NCBI GenBank assembly: GCA_028023455.1
Contig: JAQFVV010012496.1
Location: 372,001 to 436,000, forward strand
Source of the DNA: Epiperipatus broadwayi
Taxonomy: Eukaryota; Onychophora; Udeonychophora; Euonychophora; Peripatidae
Reading direction: 5' to 3'
Length of the DNA: 64,000 nucleotides
Shown here: positions 1 through 10,684 of the stretch, piece after piece
Numbering within the stretch: position 1 is the first letter of the stretch
Layout of the letters: each line of letters begins with the position of its first letter
Notes under the pieces: generated by a model
Seen by the model: the letters and a program-made list of their open reading frames with translations, nothing else
Databases searched by the model: none
What the model was told of the DNA's origin: nothing
Translations under genes and position numbers: made by a program

Positions 1-437
1 GAATTATGCTTTGTGGTGTGTTAAATGTAAAGAAACAATTGAAGAGATGAGATACCCACATGGTATTAAATTTAAGAATGTCATGAAGAGGAACCGACTA
101 ATTGCTCCAAGCTATATCACAAGACTAACATTTTTCTTAGATGTCCTAATATGTCCAATTGCAGATTGATAACTCATGAATGCTACAGCAATATGAATGG
201 AAACTATAAATCAATTAAAGACCTATTCAAGGTCTATTTATGGACATAAGACTCGTGATTTTTGTGAATTATGCTTTGTGGTGTGTTAAATGTAAAGGAA
301 CCATTGAAGGGATGAGATACCCGCATAAAACTAAATTTAAGAATGTCATGAAGAGGGACCGACTAATTGCTCCAAGCTATATCACAAGAGCAACATGGGA
401 GAAGATTGGGTCTACTTTGCTTCAAATAGATATGTAA
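1..437 (+). pseudogene. Tandemly duplicated coding-like segment, unrecognised
   Basis: Bases 1-130 and 266-395 are near-identical direct copies, offset 265 bp. Both are open in the same frame. Copy 1 runs 2-169, open at the window edge. Copy 2 lies in an ORF 240-437 of 65 codons. The shared peptide has a Cys-x2-Cys (WCVKCK), a conserved RYPH and a basic stretch FKNVMKR. Differences between the copies are mostly conservative, which suggests the segment once coded. After residue ~43 the copies diverge: copy 1 stops within about 15 codons, while copy 2 continues WEKIGSTLLQIDM. I do not recognise the family. It could be a duplicated exon or part of a transposon ORF that extends off the left edge. 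Confidence 0.35.
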
Positions 438-439
438 TT

Positions 440-954
440 GATGTCATTTTTGAATTTATAGAATTCAATATAGCAATAAAATAAAATTTCTTTTTTAAAA
501 AAAGGATAACTGTTTATAATTAGCATTTATACTATTACTATATAATTGAATTACATAGTTTTTGTGAGTAATAAATAAGAATAGTTAATACTATTGGTAT
601 CTCTAAAGCAGGCTTTTAATACACATTTATTTATCAATAACTTGAAGAAGTTTCACACTTCCATGACAGGCATTCATCCTTGTCTGTAATGTTATTTTCA
701 TTATTAAACTAGTAACAATTGAAATTTGTAGCTTTTTATGTTTTCGTTTTTATTCTATATAAATTTTTAATGTTAAGAATTTCATGTTTGTTTGTTTTTA
801 ATATTATTGTTCTGATAATTTTTTAAGAATTATGGTGTAAAAAAATCCTGAAAGACTAAAAAGAAAGAAATTGATGGAGAATTTAAAAGAAAACAATTTT
901 TTTTTTTTCAATTAGATGGTATAAGATCTCTGTTTATTGTTAAATAATATTCAA
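440..954. other. Unassigned AT-rich stretch
   Basis: No coding signal, RNA motif or clear internal repeat was found. It holds T and A homopolymer runs, such as that around 896-909. Confidence 0.4.
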
Positions 955-1115
955 TATTCTTCTCTTTTCTTCCAAAGCATAAGCTTGTGGTTAAGCCCTA
1001 TAGAGGTCCCTACTATCGCATTTTTACATGCATATTTTTGAGGTTACGGCGTTAATAAATATTACTTATGTAATCAATGTGCGTTTAAATAAATTTATAA
1101 TTATTCATCACTGTA
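955..1115 (+). repeat. Interspersed repeat shared with 39880-40075
   Basis: The block around 975-1010 (aagcttgtggttaag followed by a copy of tagaggtc) and the block around 1074-1105 (tcaatgtgcgtttaaataaa) both recur at 39860-40065. There they sit in a fold-back next to an ACATC-type simple repeat. This suggests a decayed copy of the same element. Confidence 0.5.
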
Positions 1116-1419
1116 ATATTTTTTTGCTTCATTTATGCCCAAAATTTTTTACGGTAGTTTTTTTTTTTTTTTTGCATAGATACATAAAACTTATTCTAAT
1201 TCAATAACGTCATATATAACAATCTGAATTTTCAGTATATTAATATTTTGCAATATAAATATTTTTAATCGAGCTCATTTATAAGTAATGGAAACTTTCA
1301 AAAGCCTCCAATTTATAATGATTTTAAAAACATTTTACATTTGATTATATGGTTTATCTATATGAATATAATTTAAAATTTCTTTAGCAATACAAGTCTC
1401 TTTTCAAATCTCTAGTTTC

Positions 1420-1570
1420 GTTTTATTCAATATAATATTAATATCATCTATGTTCTTTATTACTTTTTACAATGCTTTTTTATAACGCCTTATTGACAAT
1501 TTCGATTGCCCCAGCAATCTTCTTCAGAACTATAACAAACACAATACAAATACATGAATTCAAATATACA
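1420..1570 (-). repeat. Family D repeat with hammerhead-like core (solo arm)
   Basis: It matches both arms of the fold-back at 43039-43274 and a fragment at 33770-33875. Read on the minus strand, 1499-1530 contains CTGAAGA, then one extra A, a 6-bp stem GATTGC/GCAATC with a 4-nt loop, then GAAAC. That is the CUGANGA-stem II-GAAA order of a hammerhead, but I cannot place a convincing stem I or cleavage triplet. I call it hammerhead-like only. Confidence 0.5.
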
Positions 1571-1790
1571 TGAACATATATCTAACAATAAGTTTACTAA
1601 AACTGGTGATCCAAAAAAGATCATAACATATACATATATAGAATAACTTTTAAATTAATAAAAATATGTTAATTTTTAAAAAGCTTTCATTATGTATAAT
1701 AAAATATACGGAATGACGATCTCTGACATTGGTAATCCATGAATAATCGTTATTTAATTTATAAACATCAAATTACAACATACTTTCATT

Positions 1791-2050
1791 TATCACATGA
1801 TCACCATCTCTATACTAGCACATAATTTGTTGTAAACAAAGGCAAAACTCCCCATACAGTAGTGCCACCCTGTGCCAAACCAATGGATGCCAAACAGAGT
1901 AATCAATGGATGCCACAAGCCAGAAACTAGTCTGGGGATATTGGATGAGTAGGCACTAGATAGGGATTTTATGCACAAGCCTTCTGGCATCCATTGATTA
2001 CTCTGTTTGGCACAGGGTGGCACTACTGTATGGGGAGTTTTGCCTTTGTA
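1791..2050. repeat. Family C fold-back, internally deleted (C1)
   Basis: An inverted repeat with arms about 1838-1915 and 1975-2048 begins with the family C tail (catgatcaccat). It keeps GCCAGAAACTAGTCTGGGG, the 3' half of the family C hammerhead (about 1917-1937), but has lost the CTGANGA half. An extra short duplication of the caatggatgcc motif lies in the left arm. Confidence 0.6.
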
Positions 2051-2159
2051 TACTTTCATTTATAAATATTATTTTTTAATTAAATAAAGGTAAAACATTA
2101 TGAATTATTTGGGTAATTCTTTTTCTGTATAATTGTGTGATTTATAATGAAAATCTAAT

Positions 2160-2545
2160 CTATTAAAAATTATCAGATTTTCAATGAAATGGATGGCTGG
2201 AAAGTTGTGAATTGGAATAGTTTGAAGCCTGTCCATTGAAGTATGAAGATTGGCTATCTTAATATAAAGCTGAGCACTGATTGTATATATATGTGTGAGG
2301 ATAGTAATCTGGATCAACTGATGATTGCTGGTTTAGCATGAATTCACATATTGGTGATTATTTATCTTTTCAACATGGGTGTGATCAGGTGGGTCAGCAA
2401 TATGAGATGGCACTGAGAGTAGTGGGTCGTGTGAAAGTCTGAGTTCGAATCCCACACATATTACATATATAAGTGCAGGTTTAAGCCTGTACTTTGTATT
2501 AATTTATATAAATAGTGTGTAAAAGGTCTGCCCATTCCTCGCATA
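2160..2545 (+). repeat. Family A hammerhead repeat, solo copy (A1)
   Basis: It contains the family A landmarks in order: catcagattttcaatg, cctgtccatt, atgaagattggctatctta, the ribozyme at 2300-2366, then a tRNA-like end with the B-box-like GTTCGAATCC at 2443-2452. It then continues to a ctgcccat block shared with 9355 and 19525. The same order recurs at 5170, 9061, 19510 and 51770. Confidence 0.7.
2300..2366 (+). ncRNA. Type I hammerhead ribozyme, decayed (A1)
   Basis: CTGATGA at about 2327 is preceded by the stem I strand (AATC..TCAA) and followed by stem II and the partner strand TTGG..GATT. The GAAA is followed by a rearranged stem III (GAATTC in place of GAAATGC), so I expect this copy to be inactive. 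Confidence 0.55.
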
Positions 2546-3900
2546 TGTATGTATAAAATGATTATTCTCCTGTACATTGTAACAGTCATAAACGTGTGAT
2601 TCGTTAACATAGTATAGAATTCGATCACCACACAGAACTGCAGCACCATCTACGTAGTGAAGCCACCTGTGATACTGAGTTCGAACATAGTTTATCAGTT
2701 CCACAATACAATCTACAAAATAACGCATCTGATGCAACATTAGTAAATATTTCTTTAGGCACAGTGGTCAGGGATTTGCAAGAGATTCATGATTTTATTT
2801 CGAGCTAGCTAATAATAACATTAATCTTAAACATTTATCTTTACAGAATCAAGGAAATATAATATGGAATGGGTATCGAATAAATAAATAAAGAAGTAAC
2901 GGCAGACGTATAGTTTGACATTATTTATTGAAACATTTTACTAATAAATCATTTACTAATAATGTTTGATAATATTTAAAATTGGGTAACGGAATTTTCC
3001 GATACTGTTATATATTAAAGAAATACATTTATTTATTTAGAAACATTTATGCGAAATCATTTACCAATAATACTTTGTATTTAAGATCTCATCAGTGGTA
3101 TTTCTGATACTGTTATGTTTACAAAGAGAAATACATTTGTTTGATGACGTAGTCTAGCTACCTAAAATTCTCGAGCAAGTATTTCTAAGGCATGCCTTTA
3201 GGGATTTATACTTTTGCAATACAAGAGTCTAAAGTAAGATTTATAATAGTAGCAGCAGACATGTATTTATTTAATTAAAGATATTTACTAATAACTAGGG
3301 ACAAACATTTATTTGAGAGTGAATTATGTCACTAATGCAGGGACAGAGTTATACATAGAATAATAAAGTTAATAAAAGAAACAGGTGGTACCTTTAGAAA
3401 GGTGATAGGAAGTGGCAGTATATTGAAACTGCAAAGCCGTGAATGAGTTTATAAAAATGGGCTGGTGTTTGCCATAGGCTCGAAGAGGTAAGATGTACAT
3501 AAGCATAACCAGGGACAAGTGGTTCGTGCCACGATTGCCTGCTGGCTGCATGACGGTCGTCAAGCCCTATGGAAGCATTTATTATGTCCACTTGTGTAGG
3601 ATGACTGGGGTTAATTTCAACCCTATAGAATCTGGAATATTCAAGGCTTATAATGGGTTACCGCATCTCTAAAACGTAATACATGTATAATGTACAGACG
3701 ATTCTGTTAAGATTTAAATATATTTTATAACTTGGCCCTACATTATCAACATTTAATAAAGAATGTTTGCGACTCTCAAAGAAATGCAATTTTATGGAAT
3801 TATTAATCAAAATTTAATAAAATATAAACAATATGTAAACTGGGTGATTATTAGAACTAATATATCAGCCATTTGCTAAGTAGTAGACCCCTGCATTACA
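2546..3900. other. Unassigned, with a ~110-bp imperfect direct repeat
   Basis: The motif gatactgttat plus aaatacattt occurs twice, near 3001-3030 and 3107-3137, with intervening similarity, so a degenerate tandem repeat is likely. Bases 3380-3640 have more C and G than their surroundings and hold two overlapping minus-strand reading frames of 64-65 codons. I recognise neither of them. Confidence 0.35.
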
Positions 3901-3909
3901 ATAAATGAA

Positions 3910-3995
3910 GCATTGAATGCGTGTCGATTTATATGAAAATATTAAGTTATTTATGAAAGTAAATATTCATGAAAATTTGACACGCATCCACTGTT
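3910..3995. repeat. Short palindromic hairpin
   Basis: The arms gaatgcgtgtcgattt (from 3914) and aaatttgacacgcatc (to about 3990) pair around a short AT-rich loop. It is MITE-like, and no internal coding sequence is visible. Confidence 0.55.
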
Positions 3996-5165
3996 TCAAG
4001 CGATCATAGATTTATACTTAGAAAATTATGAGCATGCGATAATTATATAGTAAAATGTAGATTTTAGAAATATGTACCAAGAAAGATAGAGTTAGGCAGG
4101 CTAGATTGTTAAAGAAATTTACATAATATTAATTATTAAATTTATAGTTTTACAAATGAGAATTTACAGTTTATAGTTTATAAGTTATAAAAAGATGAAT
4201 GAGCTATAGTGGGATATTAGTAGAGTACTCTAGAGAATTTGGATACAGGTACCTGTTTTATAAGAAGTTTTCTGAATCAGTGATCAGCAGCAAATTGTTC
4301 ATGATTCTAGCATTAGCAGTTCTTTACAGTATTTAGGTGATTTAGTACTTGAATAGCAGCATCAGTTTTCTAATGGTTCGGGGCAGCAGATCTTCTTTGG
4401 TGTATTTTATGGAGGGCATAGGTGTAGGTTCTTGGCAAACAATCTACCATATCCGGGGAGAATAGTCTTTGGCACTTTCTACTCATGCATACTGTGGCAC
4501 GTAAAACAATATATATATTTGGAGACTCTCAACTGCTCGAGAGCAAAGCTAAAGTTCCACTGAAAGTTTCTAGCAAGTCTCAAATGGTCTCCTTTCTTAG
4601 ATCTTATCTTTTACATTTTTGTGATAGTTTATTTTTGGATTCCACTTAATCTGCCCTGAGGATAATCAATGCATTTTTGTTAAGTTTAATTATAGAGAGA
4701 AAGCTGCCTTTCCATTGTTTACATTTTATATTTACATTTTATAATTACATTTTGGGGAATTTTTTTTTAATTAATCTATTATCTCTCACCGACCGTTGCT
4801 TTTAAAATTTCAAACACAAAAGGGAGCATATGATTATTTTTACTTTAATTAAATATTACAATCTATTTCTAAAATTATTACTAAATGATATTTAAACAGA
4901 TTTTACAATTCAAAATAAATAGTTAAAATTATATATTTTTATATAACTAAAAGAAGAAATCTAAATTATATTATTTATCTTTATTTATTGCCCTAAATTT
5001 GATATCGAAATGTGTGCATATTTATGGTGATTTCTACATATATCTATACATTTTTAATATTACTACACACACAACTCAATACCAAAAGTTTAAATTTGGG
5101 TAGGATACAGCGGTGAGTGAGAGACGATAGAAAAAGGTGAAACTTAAGATTCGAATACGAATCTT
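3996..5165. other. Unassigned stretch
   Basis: Bases 4290-4600 are somewhat less AT-rich and look like unique sequence, but no reading frame or motif supports a call. The remainder is AT-rich. Confidence 0.35.
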
Positions 5166-5480
5166 ACTGTTTCAACATGAGGGGTCAGAATGTCTAATAT
5201 GTCAACATGGGTAGGATGACAACCTTGGCACTAACAAGGGCTTTGAACATTCTATCATCAGATTTTCAATGAAATGGAAGGCTGAAGAGTTGTGAGTTAA
5301 AATAGTTTGAAGCCTGTCCATTAAAGTATGAAGATTGGCTATCTTAATATAAAGCTGAGCAGTGATTGTATATATGTGTGAAGATAGTAATCTAGACCAA
5401 CTGATGATTTCTGGTTTATCATGAAATGCACATATTGGTGATTATTTATCTTTTCAACATGTGTGTGATCAGGTGGTGTT
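5166..5480 (+). repeat. Family A hammerhead repeat, solo copy (A2)
   Basis: Shares the full order of landmarks with 2160-2470 (catcagattttcaatgaaatgg through ttttcaacatgtgtgtgatc), then stops at about 5475, before the tRNA-like end. It abuts the tRNA-like tandem array that starts at about 5560. Confidence 0.7.
5382..5450 (+). ncRNA. Type I hammerhead ribozyme (A2)
   Basis: The core CTGATGA starts at 5401 and GAAA at 5422. Stem I pairs CCAA with TTGG and AATC with GATT across an internal loop. Stem III is ATG/CAT with a 2-nt loop, and the cleavage triplet would be ATA. Stem II is weakened by substitutions (tttct..atcat), so activity is doubtful. Confidence 0.6.
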
Positions 5481-5559
5481 TCAATGTCTGACTTACTCAT
5501 CCGCTCGAGCTGCATGCCACTGACAAAGATGGACTGAAGTCAACTCAACAGGGTCTTTT

Positions 5560-6200
5560 TATGAACTCCTGAGCAATAAACCCATATGCCTTTTACCCTA
5601 TGTGGTTTGAAGATTGGGAGTCCAAGGATTGATTCTGGTGCCCACAGTTCTGGCTCTCAAACTTCTAAGTTCTGAGCAATGTCTTTTACCTGGCATGGTT
5701 TGGTGCAGTTGGTAGAGGGTACAACTTGGGATCAGTGATTCTGGTGCTCACAGGTCTGATTCTCAAACTTTCTTATAAACTCCTGAGGAATAAAGTTATA
5801 TGCCTTTTACCCTATGTGGTTTGACACAGTTTGTAGAGTGTCCATCTTGGGGGGATTGGGCAGTCCAAGGATTGATTCTGGTACCTGCAGTTCTGGATGT
5901 CAAATTTCCTATGAATTCCTGAGCAATATTGCCATATGCCTTTTATCCTATATGGTTTGGCACAGTTGGTAGAGTGGTCAACTTTGGATCAGGAAATCTC
6001 AGGATCGATTCTGGTGGTCATGGTTCTGGCTCTCTAACATCTTAATGAACTCCTGAGCAATAAAGCCATATGATTTTACCAAATATGGTTTGGAATAATT
6101 GGTAGAGTATCTGACTTCGGATTGGGAGATTCCAGGATTGATTCTGGTGCTCACAGTTTTGGCACTTAAACTTCTTACAAACTTCCAAGTAATGAAACCA
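5560..6200 (+). repeat. Tandem array of tRNA-like units
   Basis: The phrase ctcctgagcaataaa or a close variant recurs at about 5566, 5671, 5780, 5916, 6050 and 6182. This gives units of ~105-109 bp (first two, shortened) and ~132-136 bp. Each full unit carries an A-box-like ggcacagttggtagagtg and, about 35-40 bp later, a B-box-like ggatcgattctgg, the spacing of an internal polymerase III promoter. It is probably a SINE or tRNA-pseudogene-derived satellite. Two more units lie at 11890-12182. Confidence 0.65.
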
Positions 6201-6640
6201 TTGGTGTTTTTTTTTAACAGGTATCAAATTTTTACATGATAATTATTGAGCAGATAAAGTGCATATTTTGATCATGCCGAGAATAAAGACATAACAATTA
6301 ATATGACTGCATTTAAATATTGAACTTAATATTTGGTCAGAGATATCCATACAGATAAAGCTAAAACAGTCCTTTGTAAACTGTATAGACTGAAGATTCT
6401 GATAGGTTACTGGTAAATTTTTAAAATATGGATATGTTTCAAAACAACTCCTAATTTTTAACGAAAGAGAATAGAAAATAGAGACAATCTCTAGTTTAGT
6501 AAATAACTAGTAATGATCATTAGTGCATTTATTTAAAGTGGATGGTGTCAAAGATGTGGGTTGAGTTAATTTGACACTTGTAATTCAAACTGTAATTATT
6601 TAATATAGATTAAAAAAAATTCATACAAGAGATATATATG

Positions 6641-6710
6641 AGAGATGGTAACCTGGACCAACTGATGAGTGCTGCTTCAGCACAAAATGCATCTTGGGGA
6701 TCATTTATCT
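6641..6710 (+). ncRNA. Type I hammerhead ribozyme, one core change (R1a)
   Basis: CTGATGA at 6662 is followed by the stem II hairpin GTGCTG/CAGCAC (with one C in the loop region). The core GAAA reads AAAA, then ATGCATC. Stem I pairs CCAA/TTGG plus an outer helix (GGTAACC with GGATCAT). The G12-to-A change should abolish cleavage. Confidence 0.65.
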
Positions 6711-7224
6711 TTCATTGTATCTTTATTTAAATGAATTTAAAAGAATATGTGATAGTAGTGAAGTTATTTAATATATTATAAAGATATTACACAAATGTGA
6801 ATAACTCCATGTGTGTGTGCTTAATTTTTAAAATATCAGATATATTAATCTTTAACTGAGTTTTAAAGTTTGTGCTAGAAACAATCTCTAGTTTAGTAAA
6901 TGATTAGTAATGATCACTACTGTCCTTATCTAAAGTAGATGATGTCAAAGATGTGGATTGAGTTAGTTTGACACTTGCAATTCACTCCATGTGTCTGTTT
7001 GCTGAGTTTAAGAAAATCAGATATTTTAATCTGCAATTGAGTTTTAAAGTTTATATTTGTGCTAGAGATAATCTCTACTTTAATAAATGATTAGTAATAA
7101 TAATTACTACATTTATCTAAAGTGGATGGTGTCAAAGATGTGGGTTGAGTTGTTTTGACACTTGTAATTCAAAATATAATTATTTAAAATAGATAAATAT
7201 CTTTCATATAATAAAGATATATAT

Positions 7225-7291
7225 GAAAGATAGTGACCTGGGCCAACTGATGAGTGCTGGTTTAGCACAAAATGCATCTTGGGGGTCATTA
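7225..7291 (+). ncRNA. Type I hammerhead ribozyme, one core change (R1b)
   Basis: Stem I is GTGACC..CCAA with TTGG..GGTCAT. The core CTGATGA starts at 7247. Stem II is GTGCT/AGCAC with loop GGTTT. AAAA replaces GAAA. The ATGCATC that follows gives the palindromic stem III and the ATC triplet. Confidence 0.65.
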
Positions 7292-7570
7292 TATCTTTAT
7301 TTATATGAAATTTAAAAGAATATGTGGAAGTACTGAAATTATTTAATATATTTATGAAGATATTATACAAATGTGAATAACTCCATGTGTGTGTGCACTT
7401 AATCTTAAAAAATCATATATATTAAACTTTAACTGAGTTTTAAAGTTTATATCTGTGCTAGAGACAATCTCTAGTTTAGTAAGTGATTAGTAATAATCAT
7501 TACTGTATTTATCCAAAGTGGATAGTACCACAGATGTGGGTTGAGTAATATTGATACTCATAATTCAAAA

Positions 7571-9060
7571 TATAATTGGTAATTAACATACAACACCATT
7601 GTTGTTGATTACAATACAAGTACTTCCAAAGGCATTAGTTGTCACTTCTATTTATAGATGATTGGATACAAGTGATCTTGTGTGGCATTGGTTCTGTTGC
7701 CAAGAAAATATAAAAAAAATATTGTGATCATTTTATATGATTTGGTTAAGGCATTTAGCTTATATAATAGAGAAGGTTTGTGGCCACATTTGAAATTAAA
7801 TAGCTAGTTCCCCATGAAAGGTTGTTTATCCAACTGCTTTGTGCTCATATAATATAACAACTGATGTTGAAAAGGCATTTACAATAAAATTGGTATCAAA
7901 TAAGGGTATGTTTCAGTTTCTAATTATCAAAATGATTTTTGGAATAGTTTGTAGGCAGTTTTAAAAAACAGTCATTTCAATATGATATAGGTTTAATATG
8001 AAGTTTTAAATTTTAACTAATTAATAATTCTAGTATAAATTTACAAGTTATTTTTAATATTTTAAATCAGACTTACAAAACATGATCTCCACCATTTTTA
8101 ATTTCAAAAAGGACCAAAAAACATTGTCTGACACATCTAAGTGATAAAAAAGTACGTGAAAATGCAAAACATTTAGAATTCGGAGATTGCGTACTAAAAG
8201 AGCACCCAAAAATATAGTAGATAATGTTTGAAAATGTTCAAAATTCTTATCATTATTATCAACCATTATCAATCCACTGCAGGATGAAGGTATCCAGTGC
8301 TAAAATACAAATCTTATCAGCTTTGGGCTTAAATGATTATCAGTTTTAAAAAAAGCTTACATATCTTGATAGCTTCTCAGGTAGAAAGATAGAATCTGTA
8401 ATGTTATTGTTGTACTTACAAAATTAAAACACAGGGTTTAAAATCATAACTATTTTATTTAAATTAACTATACATGGGACTATCAAACTGCTAAACTTAT
8501 TGTGTAGAAGTTAACATGGGCCTCTTATTAATGTAACACAAAGGCACGGGAAATTTTTCATTTCAGATCCTTCTCAATATTTTGAAAATATGATGCCATA
8601 ATTCAATCAATAAGATCTTTAACTTGTTAGGTATGATAATCTTGAATCTATAATTGTAGAAGCAGATCTTTGTATGCATGTGAAAAATAATCTTTTTAAA
8701 TATATTTTTATGAATTGGAATGGTTTCCTGTTATCTTTCAAATATTCTTAAAAACAATTTAAATAGTCGTATTATCAGTTTGGTTAAGGAGTGATTAACA
8801 TTAGATTGCATTGAAGAAGTAAAATTACTTAAGTTGTTGATAATAACATGCAAGGCTAAAACCTTTGACAGAAGTGCCTTAAAATGCTTATGTGACAGCC
8901 AATCAGATGTAATAATGACTGCATGTGGAACTTGTATTTTAGACCTAAAAGTTTGGCTGCAAAAATTTAAAAACAACATGGCAAGATTTATTCTCGATTA
9001 AATCACTATGCAAAATTAAATCACAAATCCTTGCCAAAGCATACCTGAGTACTTTACCAT
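7571..9060. other. Unassigned stretch
   Basis: No recognisable domain. Short minus-strand ORFs of 72 codons (8054-8272) and 82 codons (8731-8979) have no motif I recognise and are not better than chance in such DNA. Confidence 0.35.
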
Positions 9061-9131
9061 TACCCTGTCCATTAAAGTATGAAGATTGGCTATCTTAATA
9101 TATATCTGAGCACTTATTGCATATGTGTGTA

Positions 9132-9201
9132 GAGATGATAATCTGCACCAACTGATGATTGCTGGTTTTGCATGAAATACATATATTGGTGATTATTTAT
9201 C
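9132..9201 (+). ncRNA. Type I hammerhead ribozyme (A3)
   Basis: The core CTGATGA starts at 9152 and GAAA at 9174. Stem I is AATC..CCAA with TTGG..GATT. Stem III is ATA/TAT around CA, and the triplet is ATA. Stem II carries a T where the family has A (gttttgcat), so it is weakened. The canonical core residues are kept. Confidence 0.65.
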
Positions 9202-9604
9202 TTTTCAACATATATGTGTTCAAGTGTATCAGTGTTATGAGGTAGAGTGGAGAGCGGTGGGTCATGTGAAAATCTGTGCTCATATACCCTATATATTACA
9301 TATATGGATACAAGTATATAATAAGCTTATATTTCAGTTATTACATTGTAGAGATGTCTGCCCATCCCTTGTATATGTATTAAATGGATTATGTCCATAC
9401 ATGAGGAGTCAGATTGACCTTAGGTCAACATGGGTGTGACAAAAATCTCAGCCTCAGGGTGACCTTTGAGCATTCCATCATCAGATTTTCAATTGGATGG
9501 ACAGTTGAAGAGTTGGAGTGTGGAGTAGATTGAAGCCTGTCCATTAAGGTATGAAGATTGGCTATCTTAATATATATCTGAGCACTTATAACATATATGT
9601 GTGG

Positions 9605-9673
9605 AGATGATAATCTGGACCAACTGATGATTTCAGGTTTATCATGAAATACATATTTTGGTGATTATTTGTC
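9605..9673 (+). ncRNA. Type I hammerhead ribozyme (A4)
   Basis: The core CTGATGA starts at 9623 and GAAA at 9645. The stem I strands GATAATC and the GATTATT that follows TTGG are intact. Stem II is degenerate (tttcaggtttatcat). Confidence 0.6.
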
Positions 9674-9775
9674 ATTTCGACATATATGTGTTCAAGTGTA
9701 TAAGTGTTATGAGATAGAGTGGTGAGTAGTGGGTCATGTGAAAGTTTGTGCTCATATACCCTACATATTAAAACT

Positions 9776-10149
9776 TATACAGTAACTTCTCAAAATGTAA
9801 ACAATCAAGTGCCAAAAAGCTAAACTAATTAATATAATAAGGTAAATATACCAGTTCACAATTAAATTATTAGCTAAAATTGAATCCAAGTTCATTAATC
9901 TGCCTTGGCCCAAAAAACACCATTGATAGTGGATTTGTAGTTTAATTTTGGCTAGTGATTCAACTGTTAATTAGTGTGTTTGGTTTATTATATTGACTAC
10001 TTTAGCTTTAAGCATTCGATGTTTAATAAAAAACTTGTATACATGCAAATGATTATGTTTTTATTTTATTTTAGTTTGTATATTTGTAAAACTTTTTTGC
10101 TACTTTGTTTCTCGCTCGTAGTTAGAAAGACCCTAATCATTACAGATAC
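9776..10149. other. Unassigned AT-rich stretch
   Basis: A 75-codon plus-strand ORF (9974-10201) runs into the next repeat and is hydrophobic by base composition. I regard it as chance. Confidence 0.4.
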
Positions 10150-10435
10150 ACAAGATCAAAACTCTCCATACAGCAGTGCCACTCAGTGCAAGTCAGAATA
10201 ATCAATGGATGCAGGAAGGTTTGTGCATAAACTACTTATTTAGTGCCTACTCATCCAATATCTCCAGACTAGTTTCTAGCTTATGGGTTTCATCAGTGAG
10301 GGATTTTATGCACAAACTTTCCTGCATCCATTGATTACTCTGGCTTGCGCTGAAAGGTGCTACTATATGGAGAGTGTGTAAACAGCTTGGTAAGCATAAG
10401 GAATGGTGATCATGTGATGTTTAGTGATTTAATCC
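10150..10435. repeat. Family C fold-back (C2)
   Basis: Left arm from 10156 (aaactctccatacag) and right arm to about 10370 pair over more than 100 bp. The tail with agcataaggaatggtgatcatgtgatg follows at 10390-10420. The left arm keeps a minus-strand hammerhead core. The middle is deleted compared with 12196-12850. Confidence 0.65.
10262..10302 (-). ncRNA. Hammerhead core of family C, truncated (C2)
   Basis: On the minus strand: CCCTCA, CTGATGA, a weak stem II, GAAA, ACTAGTC, TGG. The core residues and the GTC triplet are intact. The deletion just upstream removed the outer half of stem I (ATCCAA in the best copy). Confidence 0.6.
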
Positions 10436-10684
10436 TTACAGGTAACTGATAACAAAGTAATTGGAAGGATTTAATTCAGATTTAGAAACTTCACATTAAA
10501 ATGTTTTTTTTAAATATATAAATGAACTTAACATAAGCATTTTGCTATTTAATTTATTAAAAACTTCTTAAATTTGGATATATGGATATTATTCACATTT
10601 TTGATAAAATTCTAATAGTTAATTTGAACCAAATATGTTCATCCTTGTAAGTATATCATTAAAAAACAGTCATCATTTAGACAA
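10436..10684. other. Unassigned AT-rich stretch
   Basis: Nothing recognised. Confidence 0.4.

Larger units (their letters stand above)
6480..7570 (+). repeat. Family R retrozyme-like tandem array
   Basis: The phrase gacaatctctagtttagtaa or a close variant recurs at about 6482, 6880, 7070 and 7463. The units are therefore about 398, 190 and 393 bp; the middle one is internally deleted and has no ribozyme. Each complete unit contains, in order, a tgtcaaagatgtgggttgag block, an AT-rich spacer, and a type I hammerhead. No protein-coding capacity is seen. Head-to-tail copies of a few hundred bases with a hammerhead in each match the architecture described for animal retrozymes. Confidence 0.7.
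9061..9775 (+). repeat. Family A tandem direct copies (A3, A4)
   Basis: The block cctgtccattaa..atgaagattggc starts at 9066 and again at about 9538, an offset of ~472 bp. Between them lies one complete unit: ribozyme, tRNA-like end, a ctgcccatcccttg block, the palindromic ttgaccttaggtcaa near 9415, and the catcagattttcaat block. The second unit is truncated at about 9770. This defines a monomer of ~470 bp and shows that family A also exists head to tail. Confidence 0.7.

Noticed and set aside
5560-6200. CRISPR array or functional tRNA gene cluster
   Set aside because: Repeat units are long and diverged, without spacer structure; the tRNA-like units lack a foldable cloverleaf and intact acceptor stem.
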